Source: Timema cristinae (Eukaryota > Arthropoda > Insecta > Phasmatodea > Timematidae). Taken from it: a stretch of DNA of 64,000 nt. Shown in pieces: positions 42,581-54,410 of the stretch. The notes below the pieces were generated by a model, which worked only from the letters and a program-made list of their open reading frames with translations, made no database searches and had not been told where the DNA came from. The stretch lies in the NCBI GenBank assembly GCA_039000515.1, contig JBCFYV010000012.1, forward strand, positions 84,298,193 to 84,362,192, read 5' to 3'. The number at the start of each line of letters is the position of its first letter. Position 1 is the stretch's first letter. The position numbers and the translations under genes were made by a program.

Positions 42581-43683
42581 AAAAACATTAAACAAAACAT
42601 TTGGCTCTTCACTAAATATTAAAATAAAATAAACATATGTTTGTAATAATTTTCAAAACAATTAGGAGTTTTAACTTTTATTTATTTATATTTTATCTCT
42701 AGAAAAAAAATTATTTCAATAAATTAATTTTGTGTAAGTGAACTTATCTAAAACTATGCAAACTAATATAAACATCCTAGGCCAAACCTAAATACACTTT
42801 AATTGACTTGTACCAATTAGAATAAAACTCTGGTAGTCCGAGATTCCGGATAATCTGATCAGGGGGCCATTTATTGGCATTCCTTTACCCATTTCTTGAG
42901 TTAGCCACAAAAAAAAGTGCCCCATTAAACTTGGCAAACAATTACTATTTCAATGTTCGACGACTATTCAGATATTAAATTAATGTTGAGGAACCAAAAA
43001 ATTACATTTTAGAATTAATTTCATTTCTGTCACTAATGCTTTTCCAACTACAAACTTCTTAGCTAGTTTAGTCGCAATTTTACAATTACCGAGACATTTT
43101 AAAACTTCCAGTTTTTTTTTCCATAGACGTGTCCACAGAAGGGCACAGGTAGGCCCCCCTTTTGTTCTTTCAAATATTATGTTCAATGAGGCAGGCACGC
43201 ACGCACACACACACACAGCTGTAAGAAATCATTGCTTCGTGTGAGTAGGATGCATATAATTCTTATTACAATTTAAAAATAGCTCTAAATAACTTCCAGA
43301 GTCTTATGATTTGATCGCTCTTAATAAAATATAAAGATATGGAAAAAAAAATCCAGGAATGGACTACTCTGAATAGCTTCCATAAAGAAAAGCTATATTT
43401 AAATATATTCTTATAAAAAACTTTGGGTCAGTGGCGGTGGAATCGACGGGTAAGGGGGGCACTGCCCATGGGACGAATTAGCCCCCCATGGAAAGAAGTT
43501 TCTCTCTCCTAGATACATTTCACACACTTCGACAGTATTGAATATTAAACTAAAAGATTGCCTTAAATAGAACTCAAAATGATTTCTATGTGCATTAAAT
43601 TTTCAAAATTAACTGGAGAAGACTACACCCTATAGCTTCTAGAATAATGTAACTGTAAGAAAAAAATCAGTTTAGAAGCGCTC
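42581..43683. other. No gene seen; microsatellite and possible MITE end
   Basis: (CA)n lies at 43195-43217. At 43430-43490 CAGTGGCGGTGGAATCGACG and a self-complementary CCCATGGG region with GGGGGG and CCCCCC runs resemble hAT-type MITE ends. No gene recognised. Confidence 0.4.
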
Positions 43684-44056
43684 TTAAGGTGAGGTAGAAG
43701 GGATAGCAAGTGTTTTTACAGTTTTTATAGAATTGAAAGTTTTTGGCCAAAATAAATCAAATATTTCTCCAGTAGCAACATAGAGTTTAGTTTTCTGCAC
43801 ATGCTAATATCGACAGATCTTGAATATCTGTCAAGGGTGTCCTGGAATTTTGTCAAAACTTTTGAAATAAAGAGAAAAAGTTTTGACAAAATTCCAGGAC
43901 ACTCTTGACAGATATTCAAGATCTGTTGATATATTAGCATGTGCAGAAAACTAAACTCTATGTTGCTACTGGAGAAATATTTGATTTATTTTGGTCAAAA
44001 ACTTTCAATTCTATAAAAACTGTAAATTACTCGCGCACCCTTCTGCCTCACCTTAA
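43684..44056. mobile_element. Foldback MITE, TTAA-flanked, 176-bp arms
   Basis: Between TTAA at 43684-43687 and TTAA at 44053-44056, the sequence is an almost complete inverted repeat: arms 43688-43863 and 43877-44052 with a 13-base loop. Ends read GGTGAGGTAGAAGGG and CCTTCTGCCTCACC. Only a few mismatches separate the arms, with more near the ends than near the loop. TTAA duplication is the hallmark of piggyBac-type targets, though the terminal bases are not the classic CCC. Transcripts would fold into a hairpin of about 175 pairs. Confidence 0.85.
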
Positions 44057-44660
44057 TAGCTTCTAGGGTCATCTAAATAAATAAATCGAGGCAAGGGCCA
44101 CTCAAGATAAGTTTAAAATGGTTGTAATTTTGAAGAATTTTCTTGCTATAAATACTACTAATGGATTTTGAAAGCCTTTAATTTTTAAAAATTGGCCAGT
44201 GGAAGATCACTTCAAACATCTGTTAGAGGCATCTACTTAATTTTCGGTAATTAATATAAAATATTGTTAGATATAGGACTCTTGAAAAAGCTACATAGTA
44301 AATGAGTAAATACAGCATTTGACAAGTACAATCCAGCTCTTGGAAGCGTCTATCCCTTAGACATATTGATAGTCATTGCAAAAGCAACTTATTTTAACTC
44401 ACATTAAAAAAAACCATGTGTTTTAACGTAAACTGAGTATGCTATGACAGAAGTCGCAAAAAAAAAAATCCTATCCACTGAGACCTTATTCATCGCTGTA
44501 GGCTGTGTGTAAGTTGAGAAAAAGGAATGTTGACAACAGAAATAATATATGCGATAACATTAAATATTATCAAATAAATAATATTTATTGAGTATAGAAA
44601 AACATAAATATGATTACGATCAAACATTCTATAACAATCTTGCCAAAACAACCAAACAAC

Positions 44661-44930
44661 CTGCTTTGGTATCCGCATGGTCTAAACTTTAAGGCATCGC
44701 TCTTGAAATAAACTGGACTGCCGCAGACGCAGAACTTGGGTTCGCATTTTGGCTGGTTGTACTGAGGGTGGTATTTCATAAACACTTTTTCACTCTCCCT
44801 TCACGCAAATGTGAGTCCACTTCCTCTAAATTGAACCATTCCTATCCCTAACTAGTTAGCACATTTAATACACATGCATGTATACCTAAAGGGTAGTAAG
44901 GTGTGATGATAAACAAATAAAATAAAACAA
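44661..44930 (+). mobile_element. tRNA-derived SINE, type B
   Basis: Head CTGCTTTGGTATCCGCATGG, GGGTTCGCATTTTGGCTGG, body ACTGAGGGTGGTATTTCAT, TTCACTCTCCCTTCACGCAA, tail TATACCTAAAGGGTAGTAAG and an A-rich end. Confidence 0.85.
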
Positions 44931-45384
44931 ACAACCCAAACAGAATGTATGATTTCACTAAAATAAAGAACACAACACAACACTAATATTCTAGCTAAAA
45001 GAGATCACCTTTGCTTTTTCAAGAAAAAGCCTACATCAGTTTACATTCCTGACTGTTATCAGTAGTGTAATTCAATGGTGCTCAGCAAAGCTGGGCCTAT
45101 CGTAAGTTTTTTTTTTGCGATATCAGCATCTTTCACTAATTTAAATCATTTCTATAATAGAGTAAGGGTGAGAAGGGTTTAAAGTGAAGGTGCACTAGCA
45201 ATTGAATGAAAATATGGAAAAAATTTATTTTATAAATTACGACCACAGTATTTTTTATTTGAAGATTTTTTATCGTACATTTTATGAACACACTGATTTT
45301 TCTACAAACTAAACTAAGTCTAGAGCAAAAACATCACCCAGTTCTCCAGCCGATAATAACTAACCAATGATATACTTTCAAACA

Positions 45385-45455
45385 TGCCTGGATTAGAACC
45401 CGTGATCCCTAGGTCAGTAGGCACACGCGTTACCTACCGGCTGTTCTAAAGTGTA
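45385..45455 (-). repeat. tRNA-like fragment, third type
   Basis: In reverse complement: GCCGGTAGGTAACGCGTGTG (A-box side), CTAGGGATCACGGGTTCTAA (B-box side). It resembles 26215-26265 more than either SINE type. No body or tail is seen, and it does not fold into a convincing tRNA. Confidence 0.45.
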
Positions 45456-46569
45456 CAACTTCCCTAAAATAAATTTGACTGAAATTCAAATCTTAACTTG
45501 ATTACCAATGAATACAAGATGTAATGAAGACTTGAAGACTGTTCCAGATTTAAAAAAAAAGCGTTATCCTTTGTAATAAATTACTATGTCATGGGAAAAT
45601 ATATTTAAAAATATTTAACATTGTCTAGCCTTTTAATCTTGGAAACTAAAATTGTTTTTGCTATTATATGAATGTAAAATTGAATACACTTTGTACATGT
45701 ACTATAAATTAGTGTTTGGACGAGATGTGGTGGCATTGTCCTAGTCTAGAGTACAGTTTTCAAACGTTACCTACCAATTCAACTGTCTAAAATCACTCGA
45801 GATCATGCGGATCTGAAGTCGTGACATATGCTCTACCACTTTAAAATGCCACAACGTGTCAAGGGAAAGGGGCCTTCTAACCAATATATATATTTATTTA
45901 TATAATTAAATTTGAACGATTTTTGTAATCTAACATAATTAACCCTTGTTAACTCAAAATATATTTTTAAAAAATCATTAGTCGACTGTTTCATGTTTTG
46001 CTAAAAGTTTTTTAAGAGGTTTTACAATTTTAATTTTTTTTTTACTTCGTGTAAAACATGTCAATTTCAGACTTTAAAAGCGTTTTTACTATTACTACAA
46101 CGGCCATAAAATTATTGGTTTTCCCGCACGATTGAAACAAGACTTGTGACGTTAAATAGATGGTGCATCGTTACACGGGGGCATAGGGGCCTAATGTAGA
46201 TTCTAACACTTTCATCAAAATAAAGTCTCAATCATTTTTTTCTCTAGGTTATATTACTTTTACTAGATGGATTAGTGAATGGTATAAAATATAGTATTTT
46301 TATTTTCTGAAAATAGATATGTTCGTTTATGAACTACAAAATGGCAACTTTACTTAGGTGGTAGAAAAAGGACCACGCTTGGGCCGAGACCTTTGGTTAA
46401 ACAAAGACAACCAGTCCAGCGCCTGTAAGAACCCGAAAGAGCAAACGAAGAGTACAATGCCGTTTTACTATTCTTTTCTTTCTTTAAACTGCTGTCCTCC
46501 CCAAGATAATTACACATCCCTTCTGTGTGCTCGAGAGTGTTGTCTCTTGAAGAAAGAATGACAGAGTAA
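45456..46569. other. No gene seen
   Basis: AT-rich sequence. A 67-codon plus frame at 46358-46561 lacks any recognised domain. Confidence 0.35.
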
Positions 46570-46810
46570 AAGAGGACTAGGCGATTGTCAGTTCACCGAG
46601 TATTTCCTCTCTATACTGGATGACTTGTCTCTGACGTATTCATCTAAGCTCCACCTCCCTCGCACACGCACGGGCTGCGCAACTTCAGACCCGGCATTGA
46701 GCTTTCAGATAATATCCTCTTAAGCCGCAATTGTTTAACAAATGTTGCGCGTTTTCGCCACTCGCTAGGTTGTAGTGGTAGCATCAGGGTTTATACGCAT
46801 GCGCGCACCA
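46570..46810. promoter_or_regulatory. CpG-richer stretch, possible promoter
   Basis: Compared with its neighbours, this stretch has many CpG (CACACGCACGGGCTGCGC, TTGCGCGTTTTCGCCACTCG, TACGCATGCGCGC). Such a stretch may mark a promoter or first exon, or a transposon end. I see no TATA box, start codon or splice donor that fits. Confidence 0.25.
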
Positions 46811-47081
46811 GTAAAAACAGTACCAACCTTGCATTTTCTGTATAAAAATATATTTATCCTACAGATAGCTATTCGGCAGATCAATTCAGTTCATAAAACG
46901 CGTAAAATATTAAAGTGGTTGATAACCTTTAACTGGTAACTAGCTTTAACCTCCTGATAGCAATATTCATGCGGTAGTCATAAGACCGGCCCTTACTTGT
47001 ACATTGGGAGCTACTTGTCATCTATGCATAGCTCCAATGTACTCCGAGCACCCAGACATTGACAAAACCCACAGAGAAAAT

Positions 47082-47108
47082 ATATATATATAATGTGTGT
47101 GTGTGTGA
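47082..47108. repeat. (AT)n(GT)n microsatellite
   Basis: TATATATATATA followed by TGTGTGTGTGTGTG. Confidence 0.85.
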
Positions 47109-47696
47109 TATCGGATAGAAAATATAACAGGAGGAACAAATAGGATTAATAAAATATTGCTTTTGTAATACAAATACACTGCTGTCACTTAACAAAGAGG
47201 TAGTGAATGTATTTGAAGAAAGACTTTTACTACAGGCTAATCCTCTGATATAGTGTTGTGTTAATAGGCATGGATATAAAGGGAGGGTAAAATGTGGAAA
47301 GCAAAATTTTAAAAGTGAAATCCAATAAAACAAAGAAGTAAAATGGACTTATAAGAAAAACACCACCAGTGTACTCGTTCAGGTTTGAATCTCGACCTCA
47401 TCACTACATCATCCTGTCAAAGTAGGTCTAACACAAACAGCGCAGCCACTGCTGGGTACTTGAAAGTTTTACTCAAATGTATGTTATTTCAATAAAAGTA
47501 TTTTAGCAGCACTGGTCTGTTAATACTGGTCAAAATAATACAGGTCAAAGTAGGGCCTGGTAAAATATCAATATATTAATAATTTATTAATGAGTAATAA
47601 CTAGAAACTTTGTATACATTTTTTATTTTATATGTTCCTGAGCTGGTTTATTTGATTAATAGGTAGTAAGTCAAATAACTTTAAATAATATGTATA

Positions 47697-47755
47697 GCTC
47701 AGTGGTTTCCAACCTTGGGGTCGCAGCGTGTTTAAGGTGGGGGTGTAATGTTTTT
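47697..47755. mobile_element. hAT-type element end
   Basis: CTCAGTGGTTTCCAACCTTG followed by GGGTCGCAG matches the common hAT/MITE start CAGTGGTTCCCAACCTGGGG. The other end was not found, so it is a fragment. Confidence 0.45.
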
Positions 47756-48042
47756 TGAGGTTTTAGCTTTATAGTTATTTTTTAAGTGATTATAACGATT
47801 ATAGGGAAGTTCAAAGTTAAAATAGAAATGTGAGCAGTTAAAAAGCTGTTAAGTTACTGCTTAGGTTTATTTTAGTTATCCAGCTCTAGCACTAAGCTTT
47901 CTTGTGTTTGGTTGGATGGCGCTGCTAGCTCAACTTCCGAAATACCAACTAGGCTCATCAATTCCCTTTTGTGGTCTTTTAGTCCCTTTCATATAACCAT
48001 TAGTTAAGAAATTTAATATAATTAAAACAAGTATCGGTGAGA

Positions 48043-48245
48043 AAGCGGGTTTAGCATTACGCTTATTTGGTTTGGTTTGTTGGTGATGGGGAGGTCAGAA
48101 TTCCAACCCCAGCCGAATGTAATAGGGGTGATTTTTCTAAATTATTTTCTCATCATCGTCTAGGAAAATAAAGATACATTTCATTTTTTAATCCTACCTT
48201 ACCAGTATAATTAAATGTGGATATGCCAAACGGGTAAAAAAATAG
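48043..48245 (+). mobile_element. SINE, diverged type B
   Basis: GTTGGTGATGGGGAGGTCAG then a worn B box (AATTCCAACCCCAG), body GGGTGATTTTTCTAAATTAT and tail ATGCCAAACGGGTAAAAA. Confidence 0.65.
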
Positions 48246-49841
48246 TGAAAAGATTAATCTATAAACTAGGATTTTAACTCTTGGAGATTTTTGGATAACT
48301 ATGGTTACCATTTTTAAATACTTCAATAGGCCTAAATTTTATTAAAGTTTCATCAAACTAATATTTTAATATTGTAACCCAATTATGAAAGGCTAGCTTT
48401 GAGAAGCGTAACGACAATCTTTTTATTACGTTTGAAGCGTGAAAGATGGTCAAAATCGTTTATTTATAATAAATTAAAAAATCCTGGACCAAAGCTTGAA
48501 CGAAAATTAAAAAATCTACACCATTATTGTGATGTTGCGTGCCCCCATGTGTCCTCCTGTTTGGTCGAGGTTCAAAAATTAATTCAAATGAGTGTGGGTG
48601 ACACATAAACAGCCAGACACAATCTTTAGCTGTGAGGTTTACTCTTGAATTAAAATTTTGTGAATGCAAACCAATTTTATCGAGACAAATATTTTCTAAT
48701 GTTTAATATTTATATGACTTGGGAAATTATTTTTCCACTACGACCTAATACCCAAATGGCCTATACTCATTTTAATAACAGCAATCGAATTGGGATGGAA
48801 AAAGGGGAAAACAGGAGGTCATTAATGGGTGACATTGTGTGAGCATTTCTTCTTTGCCCTTGCAACTCTCCTTTTAGGACAAGTTTACTTACTATCTTTT
48901 AACAATGGTGATGGGTCATTTACAATGTTGCCAGTTCCTCTAAGTAAACCTACTCTTTACATGGGAACCTAAGTCTAATAATGAATGGTTTCGTGGCGCG
49001 AAAACATGAGTCCAAAATTGAAAGTATGTTTTTCAGCGCTCCTCTGCGGTGAATCGACAGAACTACAGTTTCCATTGTTCCAAACTGGACTGAATTTTGC
49101 CCTATCCTTCGTTCCCTCTAGTGTTATTCCTTTCTCTATGAATATGGTTAGAGAAATAGAGAGGGAGAGAAAGAAGGGAATTTATCTTTGTTATTTTCAT
49201 TTTGAAAAAAAAATATAATAATCTAGATGTCTTATTGGCTATTATAGTTGTTTACTTCAAACTAACTTATTTGTCAAAGGAACACTTTTCTATGAGGATT
49301 AAATATTATATGCAAGGGTTGTTCTCCGTCTTTTTTTTTCTCTTTTCTTTGTAACAATTATGTTCTTAGGAAATATACAAGTGTTCTAGTAACAATAAAT
49401 CTGAAAAGCATTTGAATTACAAGTTAAATGCGTTTTTTTTTACAGACTTCGGGTTCGAATCTGAACACCTATAGATTTGACTTTTGGCTATGATTACAAA
49501 TTAAAATGATACGAAACTTTCTTTATTTTGAGATTACAGTGAAATTATTTTCACATAGCAACAAATATCTTCTTGACAGTTTCCTACAACAACTCTAATT
49601 TAGTCGATGTCATTGTCGGGCAACTCAATGACTTGTCTAAATATCTCTTTGACAGTTTTGTCTTGTTTCCTCACCGACTTTGGCATAGGGATTGAGAGAA
49701 TATCTACTCATTATGTAAAATTCCATATCATTACCACTGGACTGTAATTGAGCCAACTCTTTAGGTAAAAGGCTACACTAGTTAATGTAGTAATACAACT
49801 ATTGATCGAATGTACTATTTTTATCGGTAGTTTTTTTTTAA
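48246..49841. other. No gene seen
   Basis: AT-rich sequence with several short open frames (48399-48608, 48985-49218), none with a recognisable domain. Confidence 0.35.
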
Positions 49842-50034
49842 TACCGCACCCTCACGGGTTATGCAACTGTGTAAACCTACTAAATTACTCTAATGTGTGA
49901 GCAGGATAGTAGAAAATAATTTAGGATAAACGACGCTCAGTACACCTGACAGGAATCAAGACCCGACCTCACCATCTTGGCAGTCTAATCTATTGCGAGA
50001 GTGACGCCTTAAACCATGCGGCCAATGAAGCGGG
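49842..50034 (-). mobile_element. tRNA-derived SINE, type B (minus strand)
   Basis: Reverse complement copy: tail ACCGCACCCTCACGGGTTAT, body worn, head CAATCTATTGC-like (GTCTAATCTATTGCGAGAGT) and ACCATGCGGCCAATGAAGCG ending at 50034. Confidence 0.8.
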
Positions 50035-51235
50035 AATTAATGGCTAAAAGTATTTTCATATATCAGCAATTCTTGTAAAATGTGTTCGATAGTTAAAACC
50101 TTAAAGTAAAATATATATAATTAGTGTAAATGTGTTAGGTACCTACAATAAAGAATAAAACATTTAAGTGTTGTGAAATGGAGTCAATAATAATGGCGTG
50201 ACGTCACAGAGAGGCGGTCTGCTGCCGCTGCGCTCCATTAGTTAACACGGCGTTCACGCGTAGCGTCCAACTAAAACTTTATTTTTACAAGTAATGTTAC
50301 TACTTAGGGGTTTATCATTAGGATAACGTTATTCTGCAGCATTCTTACTAGAATATAATAGTGATATAATGAAATTTACAGATAACCTAGCCTAAACCAT
50401 ACATTTCAAATAATATAATAATACATCAAAACTCTGGCGTTTACATATATAATTTATTAAAACTAGTTCCTAATATTGTGTCAGATAATTTACTTATTTT
50501 TTCGAATTGAGAAGCTTTGATTAATGTTCTAGTTGTAAGTTTTATCATTGTTTGACTGTTTCATAGCAAACTCATGAACAAATAATGTATTACAAATTTT
50601 TCATTTCGGTAACATGTACATTATTCTTTAGCAAATCCACCAATAAACTAAACAACATGTATTTTTGAAATGTTGTTAAACATTTGAATAACTTTTATAT
50701 TTTATTTTCTTAATTTAAAATTAAAATTATTAATCAAATTCCTTGTTATGGTTTTCTGAAACATTTAATCTAAAATCAGTAGAGCTTAGGATATTAATTA
50801 TCTTTCCTAGCGATTTCATAATTTTTTTTTAAGAATATAAATTTCTTGTCTTTCTCCGAGTCTTTTTTTTTTGCCAGGTTTTAGACGAGTATGAAGGTAG
50901 ATTTTTCAATAATAATTGGGCATGAACAAATTTTTTTTCATTTTGGTTTATCTCTTCTACAAGTTAAAATGTTGCCATGTGCCTTTTTACGGAGTCTTCT
51001 CTAATAATATCTGATACCGTAAAATGATCCTCACATACGACTGAAAACGTGGGAAGGATGAAATTGTCTCTGTAAATGGACCGAATCAATTTTTGTCTGA
51101 GCGTTTCATCACTGGGAAATTTAAGTACGGATTTTATATTGGTGTATTCATAGTTAGATTTACATCCAGGTACACATCATTTTAAAGGCATTTAAAATAC
51201 TGTTGTACAATGCACTTACAACAGATTACACTTAT
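50035..51235. other. No gene seen
   Basis: AT-rich sequence. A short CpG-bearing stretch at 50200-50265 (GGCGTGACGTCACAGAGAGG, CGGCGTTCACGCGTAGCG) stands out but has no recognisable coding content. Confidence 0.35.
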
Positions 51236-51572
51236 ACAACAGTGTAGAGCTGTGACAGGTCGGACAGGACCGCCCCTCGGCCTGACGTCACGCCGGAGGT
51301 AGGGGGAGAAGCATGCAGGCCCGATAGTAGGCCCCGGACCGACACGGCTCGAGGCCCCCTACAGAACTCAAACCCGAGACCTTGGGCTCGACGGTTGCCC
51401 TCTAAACACAAGTGCTATTTATGACCCTAAGATCTAGTATACTATGGTCCGGCGTCGGGCAGCGTAATTGCCTCTGAAATTGATGATAATGTGTCAGCCC
51501 CAATGTCAACAAAATATAGACTTATAACCCAGTCTGGCCCCTTTACTCCACAACTAGAGAAACACTGTTGTG
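51236..51572. mobile_element. GC-rich MITE-like element with ACAACAGTGT ends
   Basis: TACAACAGTGTAGAGCTG at the left mirrors CTAGAGAAACACTGTTGTG at the right over about a dozen bases. The interior 51250-51400 is strongly GC-rich with many CpG. It contains CAAACCCGAGACCTTGGGCT, whose reverse complement resembles a tRNA B-box region. It is either a MITE or a GC-rich tRNA-like retroposon between chance repeats. Confidence 0.35.
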
Positions 51573-52791
51573 AGTAGTCAGCATTCCTCTTTAATATTTC
51601 TAATTCGTTACATCATATTTGCTAGGGCAACGCTTGCAGTCACGTACGTTCAAGAACGTTATGTAAATCAAAACAAACATCCCAGCATTGCTCAGGGTTG
51701 TGACAAGTGTATGATATTTATCTTAAATAGAACATTGATAATGTCGGAGTCTAAGGAAATATTTCAGGAATTAGTTCTAAACCCAGTGCTTCTTGATTTA
51801 TATTAGTATATTTGTCAATTCTTCGTATTGTGTTTCGGCCAGACTGACAAGCGAGCCAGAGACTGGGTGGCCAAACTAGCGAGCTGAGACAAGTCGGACA
51901 TCGAACCATCACCTCTTCCGGCAGCCGTGTGTTTAGTAGAACATCTCGAGGTTAATTGATTTGGTGGAGAACATAGCCGATAAAATAATAGAAATGTATT
52001 AAATATATTTTGAAGTTTTATTCCTAATAAACTTGAAGATCCATTTTGAAAAGAAAACAAATTGCTTAATACAAGGATAAATTGTGGACTATCCGCACTT
52101 CTGATTATATATATTACATTTAGCGTGCTAACCGGCACGTGTCTGCCAGCACGTCCTCTTTAACTCGCGTGCTTACCGGGAAGCGTATGGCGTCTTAGGC
52201 TTCAGGACGGTATTACAATATACTATCACATTTTTCTTTGATCAAATATATTGTAATGATATGAAATTATACATATCAATATGTTATTATTCAAATCTAT
52301 ATTCAAAATTACTATATTTAATATTCGAGCGGGTAGTAAGATTTATTTGTGTATAACTGTCGAGTTGTAAGGTGTGGTGAAATCCTTCTACGTCTCTATT
52401 TAAAAAGACAACGCACTTTCCGTGGAAAGAGACGCACCTGGATGACCTCACCCCTTTTCTTTTAGGAAGCTTCTAGAAGGAAATGTCGCTTGATATACCC
52501 CTTCAAATGCGCACATCTCCTCACTGCTGGTGATCCTTCCTTCTCGACAAGTACACGTATAGTATAGCTAAGATTCATTTAACGCAATAGCCGGGCTTTT
52601 ATCAAAATATAAAATGCGTGTGATATCTAGCTAAAAGTAAACAGTTTATTCATTTAAAATTAAAATAAAAGACTATAAAAAACACCAGAACTTTTAATTT
52701 ATAAAATAATATAATTAATTATTAAAATAATATCACCCTTACGATGGCGTATAGACATTTCTTATCAGGCTAGCGTTTTAATTATTACAAT
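51573..52791. other. No gene seen
   Basis: AT-rich sequence with frames at 51570-51806 and 51815-52138 that have no recognisable domain. A SINE-tail-like phrase, GAGCGGGTAGTAAGATTTAT, occurs at 52328. Confidence 0.3.
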
Positions 52792-53168
52792 ATGATAAAA
52801 GATTTAACGCCGTCTTTGATCAAAGATGTGTTATTACACTACATCACATTTCTTTCACAGTCGCTACAATACATGTTATTAAATAAATGGACTCCCATTG
52901 GTTTAATTTCAAGTGCAGAGACTGTGAGTGCAATTGTGATATCATTGCTGCTTAGAACAAGAAGAAAACCTGCTAAACGATTGTGGATTCTACCTTAGGT
53001 TGGGAGACGAAATTCAAGAGGGATTAACAGTTGCCTGCTAAAAGAACTTCAAACTGAAGATCCGGAATCTTATAAAAAATATTTACGCATGAACTGTGAA
53101 ACTTTTAAATGTTTGGTATCAAAAATCACTCCATTAATTAAAAGAAAAAAATATACACCTAATAAATG
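52792..53168 (+). pseudogene. PIF/Harbinger transposase N-terminal fragment
   Basis: The plus frame reads TVSAIVISLLLRTRRKPAKR, LWILP, a TAG at 52996-52998, then VGRRNSRGINSCLLKEL, QTEDPESYKKYLRMNCETFK, CLVSKITPLIKRKKYTP. This is the standard N-terminal order of HARBI1-type transposases: basic stretch with W-V-x-P-W, RR-x-x-x-G, LL-x-EL, Y-x-x-x-LRM-x-x-x-TF, I-x-P-x-I. The frame stops at about 53168, before any DDE residue, where an apparently non-coding end sequence with CACGTGC motifs begins. So it is a deletion derivative with one in-frame stop. Confidence 0.8.
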
Positions 53169-53380
53169 CTAAGACTGCTTCGCACGTGCAGGATAATCTT
53201 TCACTCGCCATTTTGTTTGATCAAACCTCCATAATATCCAACACAGACGCTAAATCAGATGTGCTGATTGGCTAGCTGTTCTCTCCAAACCTCCCCTCTC
53301 CACTGTGAGGTCACACGTGCAAGCCACACTTGCAAGCAACAGCTTCCGGCTACAGATAAAATAAAATAGCACGATGCTTA
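53169..53380. mobile_element. Likely 3' end region of the Harbinger derivative
   Basis: GACTGCTTCGCACGTGCAGG and GGTCACACGTGCAAGCCACA, with ACTTGCAAGCAACAGC, follow the transposase fragment directly. CACGTGC repeats suggest transposase-binding subterminal motifs. I could not pin the terminal bases or a TWA duplication. Confidence 0.35.
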
Positions 53381-53847
53381 AAAGTGAAAATTAAAAGTAA
53401 AACATTTAGAAGACGCTAAGATTCCAACGACTCTGCAAGAATGAAAACTACTAGTTTTAAAAGTTGAAGGCTGAAAAATGAAGTTGATGAATTGAAATTC
53501 AACACATATATTGCTTATAACTTTAGTTATGATTTAGACAACAACTTATTTATATTAAACCCCACACTTTCTTATAATTAAACATTTGATCGTAAGATAG
53601 AGATGATATTAGGCCTAGACGATTGGAAAAAAACTAATGTATTATAGGTCTAAGTGTAGTACTCTCAAAATGATATGTAAATTGTTATTAAATGTCTTTG
53701 AATATTATAAATATTCGGCACTTGCAAGCCTATTGCAAACAAAGTGAATTTAGTGGTTTTAAGAGTGGTATTATATTAACAAAATCAACAATGGCAAACT
53801 AATATAATTATATTAGTTTAGGGCCTAAAACCCCGACCAATTTACAG
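53381..53847. other. No gene seen
   Basis: AT-rich sequence without recognisable features. Confidence 0.35.
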
Positions 53848-54020
53848 AACGAGCGAGTGCGGGATTAGCAGACAGATAGCTAGCTCTCGATAGTTGTTAA
53901 CGAGGAGGCTCCGAATCTTGGCTCAGTGAACTGAGGGTGGTTTTTGAGTGATTTATTGTTGTGGTTTTCTCATCCTCTCTCCATGCTAATGGTGATTCTT
54001 ATTTGTAAATGCCTACTTTG
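53848..54020 (+). mobile_element. SINE, strongly diverged type B
   Basis: GAACTGAGGGTGGTTTTTGA and GGTTTTCTCATCCTCTCTCC match the type B body; the head (CGAGGAGGCTCCGAATCTTG) is worn and no tail is seen. Confidence 0.5.
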
Positions 54021-54047
54021 ATAATATTTAAGTATTTTAACATATCA

Positions 54048-54090
54048 GTTATATATATATATATATATATTATATTATATATATAATTAT
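54048..54090. repeat. (AT)n microsatellite
   Basis: Alternating TA with TATATTATAT interruptions. Confidence 0.85.
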
Positions 54091-54229
54091 GTATGGTTTA
54101 TGATCTTACCAATTAAATTAGGCCGTTAGTAGCAAGTGTGCTAAACTTATCGATGGTAATTAAAATGTCATAATGGGAAGTTTCCTTAGCACTCAATGAA
54201 CCAACATACAATAATATTGCCTAGTGCCT

Positions 54230-54410
54230 GTATACTAGACTGTACCGGCTCGAGCGCGCGCACTTTAAAAATATAACCAGTTTTATCTTTCAAGCGCGCG
54301 CGCTCTCGGTCGCTCCAGTCTGACCACCTCTTATTACAACAAATGTGTTCTATTTTATATTTTAGGGCCGCTCGCCCAGTCTGGTCGTCCCCTTTGGCAT
54401 CTTCCAATAA
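54230..54410. repeat. CpG-rich inverted repeat
   Basis: AGACTGTACCGGCTCGAGCG, CGCGCAC at 54237-54263 mirrors GCGCGCGCGCTCTCGGTCGC, TCCAGTCTGA at 54294-54323, with mismatches. A third related piece, CCGCTCGCCCAGTCTGGTCG, follows at 54368. This looks like the end region of a DNA transposon or MITE. The 73-codon minus frame over it has no known domain. Confidence 0.5.

Noticed and set aside
47022..47333. 103-codon minus frame
   Set aside because: Covers a (TA)n(TG)n microsatellite and shows no domain.
51815..52138. 107-codon minus frame
   Set aside because: No recognisable domain or exon signals; composition fits chance.
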